Origin: a virus
IMG/VR virus record: IMGVR_UViG_3300010883_000046
Coordinates: 1 to 51,734 of that record
Direction: 5' to 3' (one strand)
DNA: 51,734 nt
The translations under genes were made by a program, and so were the position numbers. The notes beneath the pieces were generated by a model that did not search any database, was not told where the DNA came from, and was given only the letters and a program-made list of their open reading frames with translations. Numbering within the stretch: the first letter of the stretch is position 1; each line of letters begins with the position of its first letter. This document shows, in pieces, positions 24,590-33,300 of the stretch.

Positions 24590-25737
24590 TACATATCCAG
24601 TTGATCTGCTAATGATTTCATCTCTTCATATGAGTCTGTATCAATATCTACACCGTCTGAAGTGCCCATTTTCTTTACCATCGCATCTTTAAGTATGATA
24701 TCAACAATCGGACCCCAAAAGTCATCTTCTATGATTTCATTAAATTCTATCTTTCTAAACTTTTTAGAATCAATAATAATACCGTTTTCATCAAATAACT
24801 CTATAGACTTCCAACCACCAGTACCTGATACTTGATATGAACGATCTTTGTGATTTACTATGCCATGCTTTCTTAATAAGTCAAACATTTCTTCATGTTC
24901 AACAATACCTTTACCAAAGTGAATTTGAAAGTTAACTTTTCTAAAAGGCGGGGCGACTTTATTTTTAACAGTTTTTGCCCAAACTTGAATACCAATAACA
25001 TCATCGCCGCTTTTAATTTGTTGACCTGCGCCAAGCTTGATTCTAATTGATGAATGAAAGGGGATAGCTTTTCCGCCAGGTGTAGTATCAGGATCACCAT
25101 ACATTACGCCTATTTTCGTTCTTATCTGATTGAGTATTACAAAAAGTGTATTAGTTTGGCCTATTACACCTGTTATCTTTCGCATGCCTTTTGATATTGC
25201 ACGAGCTTGCAAACCTATTGTTTCTTTATCATAGTCACCTAGTAATTCAGCTTTCGGTGATGAAGCTGCAACTGAATCCCAGATGATGGTAATTGGTACA
25301 TCTTTCTCCATTGCTCTAGCTTTTAATATTGTCTTTTCAGCTAGATCAAGTACTTCTTCAGTACAGTGTGTATCAACATAAACAAAGCGTTGTGCAACAT
25401 CAACACCAAGGTTCCCCAGATTCTCGATAGACGTTGCGTTTTCTGTATCTATGTAAACTACAATGCCGCCCATTTGTTGTGTGCTACGGGCTATCTGCGT
25501 TGCTATATGAGACTTTCCGATGGATGGTGGTCCAAAGATTTCTACAATTCTTCCTTCAGGAAAGCCACCATCTGGTTTATTTGCACAAATATAATCTAAC
25601 ATTTTAGAACCAGACGAAACCCATCGTTTAACTTGCGTTGGGCTTTCATCCTCAGAAAGATTATAAGCTACCTTTGTTTTATAATCTTTGTTAAGCGACC
25701 TTATTAATTGTGACGTGAAATCATCATTTTTTGTCAT
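24589..25737 (-). CDS. uvsX: RecA/UvsX-type recombinase
   Basis: The 382-residue protein has Walker A GPPSIGKS (69-76), YIDTENA with the catalytic Glu99, Walker B ITIIWDSVAA (149-158) with Asp154, and the conserved block FVILNQIRTKIGVMYGDPDT followed by TPGGKAIPFHSS, which is the RecA loop L2 region. It forms the strand-exchange filament for recombination-dependent replication and repair. It is first in a transcript that continues through the nuclease, helicase and NrdJ, with a sigma70-type promoter and AAGGAG directly ahead. Confidence 0.93.
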   Translation of the reverse strand: MTKNDDFTSQLIRSLNKDYKTKVAYNLSEDESPTQVKRWVSSGSKMLDYICANKPDGGFPEGRIVEIFGPPSIGKSHIATQIARSTQQMGGIVVYIDTENATSIENLGNLGVDVAQRFVYVDTHCTEEVLDLAEKTILKARAMEKDVPITIIWDSVAASSPKAELLGDYDKETIGLQARAISKGMRKITGVIGQTNTLFVILNQIRTKIGVMYGDPDTTPGGKAIPFHSSIRIKLGAGQQIKSGDDVIGIQVWAKTVKNKVAPPFRKVNFQIHFGKGIVEHEEMFDLLRKHGIVNHKDRSYQVSGTGGWKSIELFDENGIIIDSKKFRKIEFNEIIEDDFWGPIVDIILKDAMVKKMGTSDGVDIDTDSYEEMKSLADQLDM

Positions 25738-25758
25738 TATCTACTCCTTGTTTAGTAG

Positions 25759-25787
25759 ATTATATAGCAAAAAACTAATTTTTTCAA
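25759..25787 (-). promoter_or_regulatory. Sigma70-type promoter for the recA-nuclease-helicase-nrdJ block
   Basis: On the minus strand TTGAAA (25782-25787) and TATAAT (25759-25764) are separated by exactly 17 nt. The -35 overlaps the stop of the upstream gene. The pair is identical in hexamers and spacing to the epimerase promoter. Confidence 0.75.
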
Positions 25788-27634
25788 TCAATTAGATTAA
25801 TTAATTTTTGTTGGTGTAATAAGCTATTTTTTAATCTTGATTCCCATATTAATTCTTCTAATAATGCTGATTCTGATATTGGTGTCATTCCGCTAGCAGA
25901 AGGTTTACTTTTTATTGGGCTCATATAACTATCTTTATCAAAATCATCAAAGCCCCCACCTTGTGAAGCAGCAGTTACACGTGCTAATTCTTTAGCAACT
26001 CTAGGTATATGGGGAGCAAAACCTTTCAATATTATATCCATCATAGGTTTTTTAATTTGAGCCAAGTCTTTCAATAAGTTCCCAGCCAATTTTTGATTTA
26101 AAACTTTATCAATATAAGTTGCGCCTGTTTTTCCTGACTTAGAAACTGTCATTACAGTACCATTAAGATTTTTACCAGCAAATTTAAATGCGCCACCAGA
26201 TGTCAAACCAACAAATGTTCCTATTCCATCGTAAGATCTTCCGTATAAAGGCTTTAGCAAGTCGTCCATTTTATCAACATTCTTTTTCATATAACCCCGT
26301 AACCATTTACTTAATGCTTCACGACCACCTTGAGATGCTTTTGTAATAGCTTGTTTAAAAGCTTTCATACTTTTACTTAAAACTTTTGCGCCAGCCTTTG
26401 TTGCTGCAACAGACATTGCCTTTGATGAGCTTGAAGCTGTATACAAAGCTGTTGATGCAACTTTTCTTCCAGCATCATCTAAATTGCTGAGCATCCATTT
26501 TTTAACTTTTGGATTTTTGGCTAATATTTTTACTAAATCATCACCAGAAATTGCAGATGAGTATATGATCTTTCCGGCATCGTCCAAATAATTCATTGTC
26601 AATCTTCCGCCAATAATACCTGATATTTTCGCTGATGTTGCACCCATACCCTTGAGTTGGGCACCCTTTATAGTTAGCTTTGCAATGTCATCAGATGCTG
26701 TTACTGTTTTGGCGCCTTTCAATGCTTTCTCTAATGTTCTGCCTGCTTTGGTTTTTGCTGTAGCTATTGCTTTTCCAGCTTTGGTCCCTTTTAATAATGC
26801 AGCTGCATCATCTAATTTATCCTTAGAAGTTACAAATGCTTTAGTTAAAATGTTTTTAACCAGGGCTGGAGAGTCTTTAACATTTGTCTTACCTAAGTTT
26901 TTTAAGCCTATTACTAAAACGTTTAATCTCTTAACGAATTCATCAATTGCACCTTTTAAAGACTTCATAACTTTTCCGAGAGAACCGGAACCACCTAACT
27001 TTGCTTCAAGTTTAGCAACCTTATCGCCACCTTTACCAACCATAGAACCCATGCCGGCTATAGCTTTTTTAAATAATTTTACTACAGTCATAAAAAAGCC
27101 ACGTCCTTTTGTTAAAGCAAGCATAGCGCCTTTTGCAAGTATACCACCTGCACCAGATATGATATTCTTTACACCTTTTGCAAATCCTGAAAGAATTCCT
27201 TTTAAAGTAGCTGTAGCTGGCATAGGGAATAACAATGCCTGTGCAGAAAAGAATACGCTTATGAATGGAAAAAACCAGTCCAAAAATGGTTTGTCTAGAT
27301 TGTTTTGAAATTCTGGTGTATACTTTAATAAACCTGCTACACCTGCAGCTTGACCTACACTACCACCAACCATTTGACCAACAGTAATTCCTACATCTGC
27401 GACAGTGTTCCAAAGGCCTTCGTTTAATATTTTATCTTCTTTGAGAATCTCTTCATATAAATCAAAATGACCCGCAACAAGCATGTGCGCTCTTAAGCTA
27501 GCTCGTTCTTCTAAAATTGATTCTTTAAAGTAAGGATAAAGTTCTTTTGCTATTTCATTAAGCTCTTTAACTGTAATCTGTTCCATAACTTTTCTTTCAA
27601 TTTGTGATCTTAAATATGCTTTACTTGTATGCAT
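25784..27634 (-). CDS. Large lysine/glycine/alanine-rich protein, possible internal virion protein
   Basis: I start this at the ATG at 27632-27634 (616 residues), preceded by GTGGGG. The more upstream ATG at 27655 lies where a late-promoter transcript would begin. The N-terminus is helical and acidic/basic (MHTSKAYLRSQIERKVMEQI) and includes ILNEG, an L-x-E/G pattern like T4 prohead-protease sites, about 72 residues in. Then come hydrophobic Gly/Ala-rich stretches (GITVGQMVGGSVGQAAGVAG; FFPFISVFFSAQALLFPMPA) and a long basic region with many Lys and GAK/KAG blocks. I do not recognise a family. Composition fits a membrane-active or DNA-associated protein carried in the head; unproven. Confidence 0.65.
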   Translation of the reverse strand: MHTSKAYLRSQIERKVMEQITVKELNEIAKELYPYFKESILEERASLRAHMLVAGHFDLYEEILKEDKILNEGLWNTVADVGITVGQMVGGSVGQAAGVAGLLKYTPEFQNNLDKPFLDWFFPFISVFFSAQALLFPMPATATLKGILSGFAKGVKNIISGAGGILAKGAMLALTKGRGFFMTVVKLFKKAIAGMGSMVGKGGDKVAKLEAKLGGSGSLGKVMKSLKGAIDEFVKRLNVLVIGLKNLGKTNVKDSPALVKNILTKAFVTSKDKLDDAAALLKGTKAGKAIATAKTKAGRTLEKALKGAKTVTASDDIAKLTIKGAQLKGMGATSAKISGIIGGRLTMNYLDDAGKIIYSSAISGDDLVKILAKNPKVKKWMLSNLDDAGRKVASTALYTASSSSKAMSVAATKAGAKVLSKSMKAFKQAITKASQGGREALSKWLRGYMKKNVDKMDDLLKPLYGRSYDGIGTFVGLTSGGAFKFAGKNLNGTVMTVSKSGKTGATYIDKVLNQKLAGNLLKDLAQIKKPMMDIILKGFAPHIPRVAKELARVTAASQGGGFDDFDKDSYMSPIKSKPSASGMTPISESALLEELIWESRLKNSLLHQQKLINLID

Positions 27635-27660
27635 TATTACCCCACTGTATGACATATAAG

Positions 27661-27667
27661 TATTTAG
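27661..27667 (-). promoter_or_regulatory. Late-type promoter box CTAAATA within a 14-nt palindrome
   Basis: The minus strand reads TATTTAGCTAAATA, a palindrome, with GCTAAATA fitting the T4-like NATAAATA pattern at seven of eight positions. It starts 9 nt past the T-run of the gp32 terminator. Transcription would begin near 27655, which supports the downstream ATG (27634) for the following gene. Confidence 0.45.
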
Positions 27668-27675
27668 CTAAATAC

Positions 27676-27706
27676 AAAAAAACCCAGACACTTAAGTGTC
27701 TGGGTT
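27676..27706 (-). terminator. Strong rho-independent terminator after the gp32-like gene
   Basis: A perfect 26-nt palindrome (27681-27706; stem AACCCAGACA/TGTCTGGGTT with a CTTAAG turn) is followed on the minus strand by seven T (27676-27682, partly overlapping the stem end). It ends the polymerase-gp32 transcript. Confidence 0.92.
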
Positions 27707-27730
27707 AAAATTAAATTATTTTGTTTTTTA

Positions 27731-28540
27731 TTAACTCATTAAATCAGAAAACGCATCGTCTAAATTAGAGTATGTTTCACCCTTGCTACTATCTGAGCTT
27801 TCGCTTGTCTTGCTTTCACTTGTCTTGTTTTCATTTGTCTGATTTTGTTTATTTGATGACCAATCTGATCCTTCACTTTCTACTTCGTCACTATTCAGCC
27901 AGTTATTAATAATATTGCTCAATTCGTCATATGACTTAGTTTGAAAGACGGTATTAATATCAGGAATATTTGATATCCATTCCTTTGTTTGTTTAGGGTC
28001 TTTTGATACAGGTGAAGCTTTACGCTTTGGCATCACTTCTGTTTTTGCCCACTGTTGCCCAGGTGGCTTTGTACATTTAACCTTAACGTCAGTACCTGTT
28101 TTAAGATCAGTAATATCACCATAATCTTCATCCATCATTAACGAAAGTAGCGCCTGGTATACTAGTCTTCCAAATGCCCAAATACGAACACCTTCAGACT
28201 CCTCACCTCGAACAATAACTGGTGCATAAATTCTCATTTTAGGATACAATTTCTTTGCCATTTCATAGCTTTCTTTTGTTCCTTCACCTCGCAATTTATC
28301 AATAAGCTCTTGGATTGGGTCACGCTTACCAAATTGGCTTGGCGCCAAAAGTCCTCGTTGTCCTGGAATGTTATAATAGAACATCAACTCCTTAAACGGT
28401 TGACCTTCATTATCTGGAAATGATAGAAGTCGAATTTCACATTCTTTCCCTTCTTCAGGTTTCCACATTACGTTTCTGCTAGTGTTGTTACCACTCAGTC
28501 TTTCTAATTTACGTTTAATAGCATCAAAATCTAGTGCCAT
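27731..28540 (-). CDS. 32: Single-stranded DNA-binding protein, T4 gp32 type
   Basis: The 269-residue protein has the gp32 arrangement: a short basic N-terminus for cooperativity (MALDFDAIKRKLERLSGNN), a core with MWKPEEGKECEIRLLSFP and PQELMFYYNIP-like strands (here FKELMFYYNIPGQRGLLAP), and a long Ser/Thr/Asn/Glu linker. It ends in an acidic tail, NLDDAFSDLMS, which in gp32 recruits partner proteins. The zinc-binding Cys/His cluster of T4 gp32 is absent. It coats single-stranded DNA at the fork. The 5' leader holds an inverted repeat, and the gene is followed by a strong terminator. AAGGAG precedes the start. Confidence 0.88.
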   Translation of the reverse strand: MALDFDAIKRKLERLSGNNTSRNVMWKPEEGKECEIRLLSFPDNEGQPFKELMFYYNIPGQRGLLAPSQFGKRDPIQELIDKLRGEGTKESYEMAKKLYPKMRIYAPVIVRGEESEGVRIWAFGRLVYQALLSLMMDEDYGDITDLKTGTDVKVKCTKPPGQQWAKTEVMPKRKASPVSKDPKQTKEWISNIPDINTVFQTKSYDELSNIINNWLNSDEVESEGSDWSSNKQNQTNENKTSESKTSESSDSSKGETYSNLDDAFSDLMS

Positions 28541-28570
28541 GTTTTCTCCTTTTCAATGTTTAACTTATAA

Positions 28571-28599
28571 TGTTCAAAACTTAATAGATTTGTTGAACA
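28571..28599 (-). promoter_or_regulatory. Inverted repeat in the gp32 leader, possible mRNA control structure
   Basis: TGTTCAA (28571-28577) and TTGAACA (28593-28599) form a perfect 7-bp inverted repeat with a 15-nt spacer, about 30 nt before the gp32 start. T4 gp32 represses its own translation through a leader structure, so a similar role is possible here; no pseudoknot could be confirmed. No good sigma70 promoter was found in this 116-nt gap. Confidence 0.35.
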
Positions 28600-28656
28600 A
28601 TTAATACTACATCGTTAAAAGAAGATTTATCAAAATTGTTTTATTTTTTAATTCTT

Positions 28657-29208
28657 TTATTTTGTATATGGGTAAGACTTTGTTATATTAAACTTTTGTC
28701 GTTTTCTTCTTTGCGCTGGAGTCTCACGTTTACCTTTTGCTGTATAACCAAGTGGACCTGCAGGTCCGCCGCCTATAGCGCCTGCACCTGACATTTCACC
28801 TAAATCATCTAATTCTTCAATTTTGTTATCTTCAGACTTTATTTTATCTTCTAAGTCAGGTAGTGAGTCAATACTGCCAGCTCTTTTATTTGCTTGTCTC
28901 GATATCTTGTTCATCATTGTATCAAACTTGTCTGAATAAGACTCGTTAATGTTTACTAACGTTTCAATTAAACAGTACTTACCATTTTTATAAACACGAT
29001 AATCTAAGATAATCACTTCATTATCTTCTTCTTCGTTATAGTCTTCGTGTTCTTTATCTTTTGGCGGTGCTTGATATTGCATTCTTTGCGAAGCAATGCT
29101 GTCAGCATTTGCTGTAGGACCGTGTAGATCTATAGATCTAATATGACTTCCTTGCGGTTCTCTACCAGGACGAAAAGAACCTATTCCTATTTCATTTAAT
29201 TTTCTCAT
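28657..29208 (-). CDS. Unknown acidic protein between polymerase and gp32
   Basis: A 183-residue protein. The first 60 residues are polar and disordered in look (FRPGREPQGSHIRSIDLHGP), followed by a short alpha/beta part (NEVIILDYRVYKNGKYCLIE), an acidic stretch (LEDKIKSEDNKIEELDDLGE), then a Gly/Pro-rich segment and a basic end (KGKRETPAQRRKRQKFN). The start lacks a clear ribosome binding site. It lies between a polymerase and SSB, so a replication accessory role is possible (inference). Confidence 0.55.
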   Translation of the reverse strand: MRKLNEIGIGSFRPGREPQGSHIRSIDLHGPTANADSIASQRMQYQAPPKDKEHEDYNEEEDNEVIILDYRVYKNGKYCLIETLVNINESYSDKFDTMMNKISRQANKRAGSIDSLPDLEDKIKSEDNKIEELDDLGEMSGAGAIGGGPAGPLGYTAKGKRETPAQRRKRQKFNITKSYPYTK

Positions 29209-29220
29209 AACTATAATTAT

Positions 29221-30285
29221 TCATGACAATATACTAAATTCAACAGGAATAGAAATATTTGACTTAAATTCAATAATATTTTTTATATCGTTCAGCATAT
29301 TGATTCTATTTTTTTCTATTTCAAATGTCATACTGTCATGAATAAAAAAGCAAGGTTTGACTTTATGTTGTCTATAAAATTCATAAAATGCTAAAGAACA
29401 AAAATCAACAGCTGACGATTGAATCCAATAATTAACTAAATTATTATTACTTGTAATTGGTCGACCGTAATAATTTAAAACAAAGCCGTTTGTGTCAAAT
29501 TCGCTATTTAACTTCTTACTAAGTTCATTAATACCTAAATCTTCTTTTATTTTTTTAACGACGCTAATACTTGTTTGCATTACTTTTGAAGTAGTATACT
29601 CATTTGCGCCATACAACATTGATAATATGCCTCTTTTAAACTTATCTCTAGATTGAATATTAACATTATAATTTTCTGATATCCATTTATAAACGTCCCT
29701 TGTATTTCCCAAATCGTAACCATTTGAAATAAGATAAAAGAAAGGTTCACAAGATTTAAAGTCAACTTCAACTAAGACATTATTATTTTTAGATTTAAGC
29801 AATTTTCTTTTTTTCTTCTTCATTGTTAAAAAATTAAAACCTTTAGTTATACTAGTTCTTCCTGTAACACCTTCATGATTATAGACTGGAACAGCTAAAT
29901 CTTCATCTTCTAATTTTACTTGAATTAAATTTTGATAACATTTTTTTCTAATTGGAAATATTTCTGTATGGTAGCTCGTTAATAGACCTAAGCTTTGCTT
30001 AATTTTATTTTTTAGATATATTCCGTATTCTTTAGACTTTTTATTACCTAATAAAGTTTTATAATCTAAACTTCCTGATGTATTTAAAATATTTAACGAA
30101 GGATAGAAATCAATTATTGTTTTTATAGGCTCTAAATTTGACAATATTCTTATTGAAGAAAGCGACTTAAGTTCTATATCAGTATCAGCTTCTTTATTAA
30201 AAATGATATACTGACTATTTCCTGATAAAGAGTACTCTTTATTTAAGATTAAAGTCTTAATTTTATTTGTTTTAACTAAGTTCAT
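29221..30285 (-). CDS. Minimal family-A (Pol I-like) DNA polymerase
   Basis: The 354-residue protein carries the palm and fingers landmarks of Pol I in order: TGRTS (141-145); motif A VEVDFKSCEP with Asp175 and Glu180; the fingers O-helix motif B from Arg213 with Lys217, Leu221, Tyr225 and Gly226; NYWIQSSAVDF (285-295, like N-x-x-I-Q-G-x-A-A-D); and motif C FIHDS with Asp317. No 3'-5' exonuclease domain is present and the thumb is reduced. Leu221 aligns with E. coli Phe762, and the residue after the motif C Asp is Ser, not Glu. It may replicate or repair DNA, or be a specialised polymerase; a main replicase elsewhere cannot be excluded. Confidence 0.8.
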   Translation of the reverse strand: MNLVKTNKIKTLILNKEYSLSGNSQYIIFNKEADTDIELKSLSSIRILSNLEPIKTIIDFYPSLNILNTSGSLDYKTLLGNKKSKEYGIYLKNKIKQSLGLLTSYHTEIFPIRKKCYQNLIQVKLEDEDLAVPVYNHEGVTGRTSITKGFNFLTMKKKKRKLLKSKNNNVLVEVDFKSCEPFFYLISNGYDLGNTRDVYKWISENYNVNIQSRDKFKRGILSMLYGANEYTTSKVMQTSISVVKKIKEDLGINELSKKLNSEFDTNGFVLNYYGRPITSNNNLVNYWIQSSAVDFCSLAFYEFYRQHKVKPCFFIHDSMTFEIEKNRINMLNDIKNIIEFKSNISIPVEFSILS

Positions 30286-30379
30286 ATGTAATTAATACAG
30301 TTAATTTTATAAATTTACACAATTATTTTACTTTAGTACTACTTTAAAGCTAGTGCAACTAAATATTAATACTATATTA

Positions 30380-33300
30380 CTAAGTAAAGTTTGGTGATAC
30401 TAAAATTGTTGCCTTTTCAGATTCTAGTAATTCTAATTGACTGCTTAGATTTTTAGAAAACCCAGAAACAGAACCCATGTTTGATGGTACTAGATCTAAA
30501 GTAGTACTAAAGTCGCCTGCTCTTATAGTATGAGTAACATTTTTAACAGTATATATGTTATCTAAACTTGTGTTTGTACCAAAATCAATGAAAATTGTAT
30601 TACCTCTGCCTATCATAGGCATACCCATTATAGTACAACTAACAGTGTTAGGAAACATCTCAACAGATTCAAAGCTAGATTCATAATTAGGGCCCGATAC
30701 TTGTGCTTGTTTTAAATTGCCATAGCTTTCCATCATTAAGACATTTGCCATTTGTCCTGATGTGTTTGCGCTTACACCTAAGCTTCTTACAGTTGAGCCT
30801 GCTACACCATAAATAATAGTTGGGTATGATCTTTTTATGAATTGTTTAGCTTGATTAAAGTTTAATTTTTTTGCAATATTCGAAATTTCCCCACCTTTTA
30901 TTATATTACCAGTAGTACCTTCTGTAATTGTACTCATTAGTGTATGTTCAGCAGGCGACATCACAGTTTCTTCATCATATATATGAAGCCTTAATATGAG
31001 CTTATTTTCATGTAGTCCACTAATTGTATTTGCAGGCTTTATTATTTGTTTTATAAATCTTGACCTAAAGTTAGTGTCTGTATTTGTATCAGCATCAATT
31101 GCATCAATAACTTCAAAGTCTAACGATATGTTAGGACGAACAAACCTATCAAAGCCTGGAAAGACACTTGCTAATTCGTCTTTACTATATATTTCTTTAA
31201 GTTTATCAGACAGTTGAGATCTAAGTTTACTTGATTTTTGAGACTTCCACTCACTTAAAAGTTCAACTAATCTCTTTCTAAGCAACCCGCCACCTTTCGT
31301 TTTACTAAATAAACCCGATTCAAGTGACTTAGAGTTGGGAAAATTATTTGCCGGATTAATATTATAATTGTAATTAGATAATATTTGATTGTCCAGCAGC
31401 GGATTGTCTAAAAATCCAAAAGTTGTATCATTTGGATTCTCACACATTTGACTCAACATAGCATCAATCTGTTCAGCTTCTTCTTTTTTATTAAATTCGC
31501 TATTAGCTCTGAATATGTCTGATACATTGTAAACAGCTAAGTTTTTATCTTTTACTATTCTTTCTAGCATTGTAAACATCCGCTTGACAGATATGTTTGA
31601 ATTAGTTTTGACAGCAGTTTGAACTTCTTCTCTTATTTTACTTATAGGTATAGGTAAACTAGCTGTTGTGTGTACTCTTGCACCAGCAGACTGGTGATTT
31701 AAAGGGTAGAATATCATTTGCACTTCGTCGTAAAGGCACGTTGCTGCAAGTGGATATCCAATAAAACTTGCAATTGCTTTTCCTAACGTTACATATGAAG
31801 TAAGTGCTTTACTCGTTGAACTATTTATATCTGCCGCAATGCCCTCATTAAGCATAAATCTTGCTTTTTGAAGGGATGGGCTACTGGTATTAAAGTCCCC
31901 TAGTAAATGATCCTCGCCTAACGTATCTTTTAGAATCTTGCTCTTATAAACCAAAGATGATATAAAAGGATCTACAATCTGTGGGGTTTCAAGTGCTTTA
32001 ATTTTGCCGTAAACTCTTTGCAGCATAGTTTCTTTCGAATCTTCATTAAATAAGCCTCCTTCTTCTAAAGTTGTGAATATATCAATACCACTTATTGTAT
32101 CATATAAGATATCATTAACAGAAAAATTTAATGCTGTTTTCATTTCTTTCTTTCTATCTATCTTTGCTTGACCATTTAAAGTCTCCAATTCAAAAATATA
32201 TCTTAGAGCCGTTATCCCATCTGGGTTTCCGCTTTTTAGTGCAGTCATAACTGCTCTATATGCAGACCAAGACAAAGAATTACTTGTACTTCTAGCAGCT
32301 CGCTCAGATAATTTAATTTTTTGACGAACTTCAGGTACCTTTTCTTTATCACCCTTTGCTACATTTTTCCTCAAATCTTCAACTGCTTCTGTAATATATT
32401 CACTAAAAACGTTTAGAGGGACTTCGGGTCCTGCGCCACAATGCACTCGCTCTGTTTGTCTAAAACCGTAAGCTGCTAATCCAATATTAACACCTACAGC
32501 ACCACCATCTGAAAAATCATAATCACACTTAACCACTTGAAAAACAGAACGTTCCTTAAGTGAATTTAAGTATTTGCCGATAGTGTTATCAGAGCCAGCG
32601 CCGCCATCAGGATGATTCCAACCATACTCAATTATTATCTTTGTTGTTGCAAATTGAGAAACAGAAACTAAAGGTGCTAAGTCTCTTAAACGACTTCTAT
32701 CATGTAATATTAGTTTAAGTGATCCTCTTTTTGAAGCCATAATACCGTATCCTGCGCCTGTTATGCTAACAGTAACACTCTCAAGTGATAAAAACGGCAT
32801 AATAGGCTCAAGTATAGGATCATCCTCTATATTCCCACCAATTAAATCCTTAAATTCACCTGTGGCTGATTTGTTTATATTAGCATTTGCTAATGTTTGT
32901 GGCGAAGTAAATAGATCCATATAAGCAACATCAATATTTTCAAGAGCGCTACGCTCATCTTGATCAATAGAAGCACCAACTGGTTTTAGGTTGTTAAAAC
33001 CTATAGCATCATCAAGTATGAACTTTCCAGATTTCTCTTTTATAAACCGCATATATGCTGCATTGTTTAGTTTACTAGGTCCCGTCTTACTACCTGCTTT
33101 ATCAATTTGATAATTTTCAGTTAATACTCTAATGTCTATGTAAGGAACGCATCTAGCCATTTCAATAGGAGGTATTGCATTAAAAAATATCGGTAAATGA
33201 TCTTTTCCTTTTGCAGCATTACCTGCTTTTGGATGTTGTATTACTAATGCACTTAAAGCAGGACTAATAGAACGATCGGGTATGCCATCAGATTGTTTGT

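Noticed and set aside
27635-27655. Seven-codon upstream start for the 616-residue protein
   Set aside because: The upstream ATG coincides with the expected transcription start of the late box and has no ribosome site; the ATG at 27634 follows GTGGGG.
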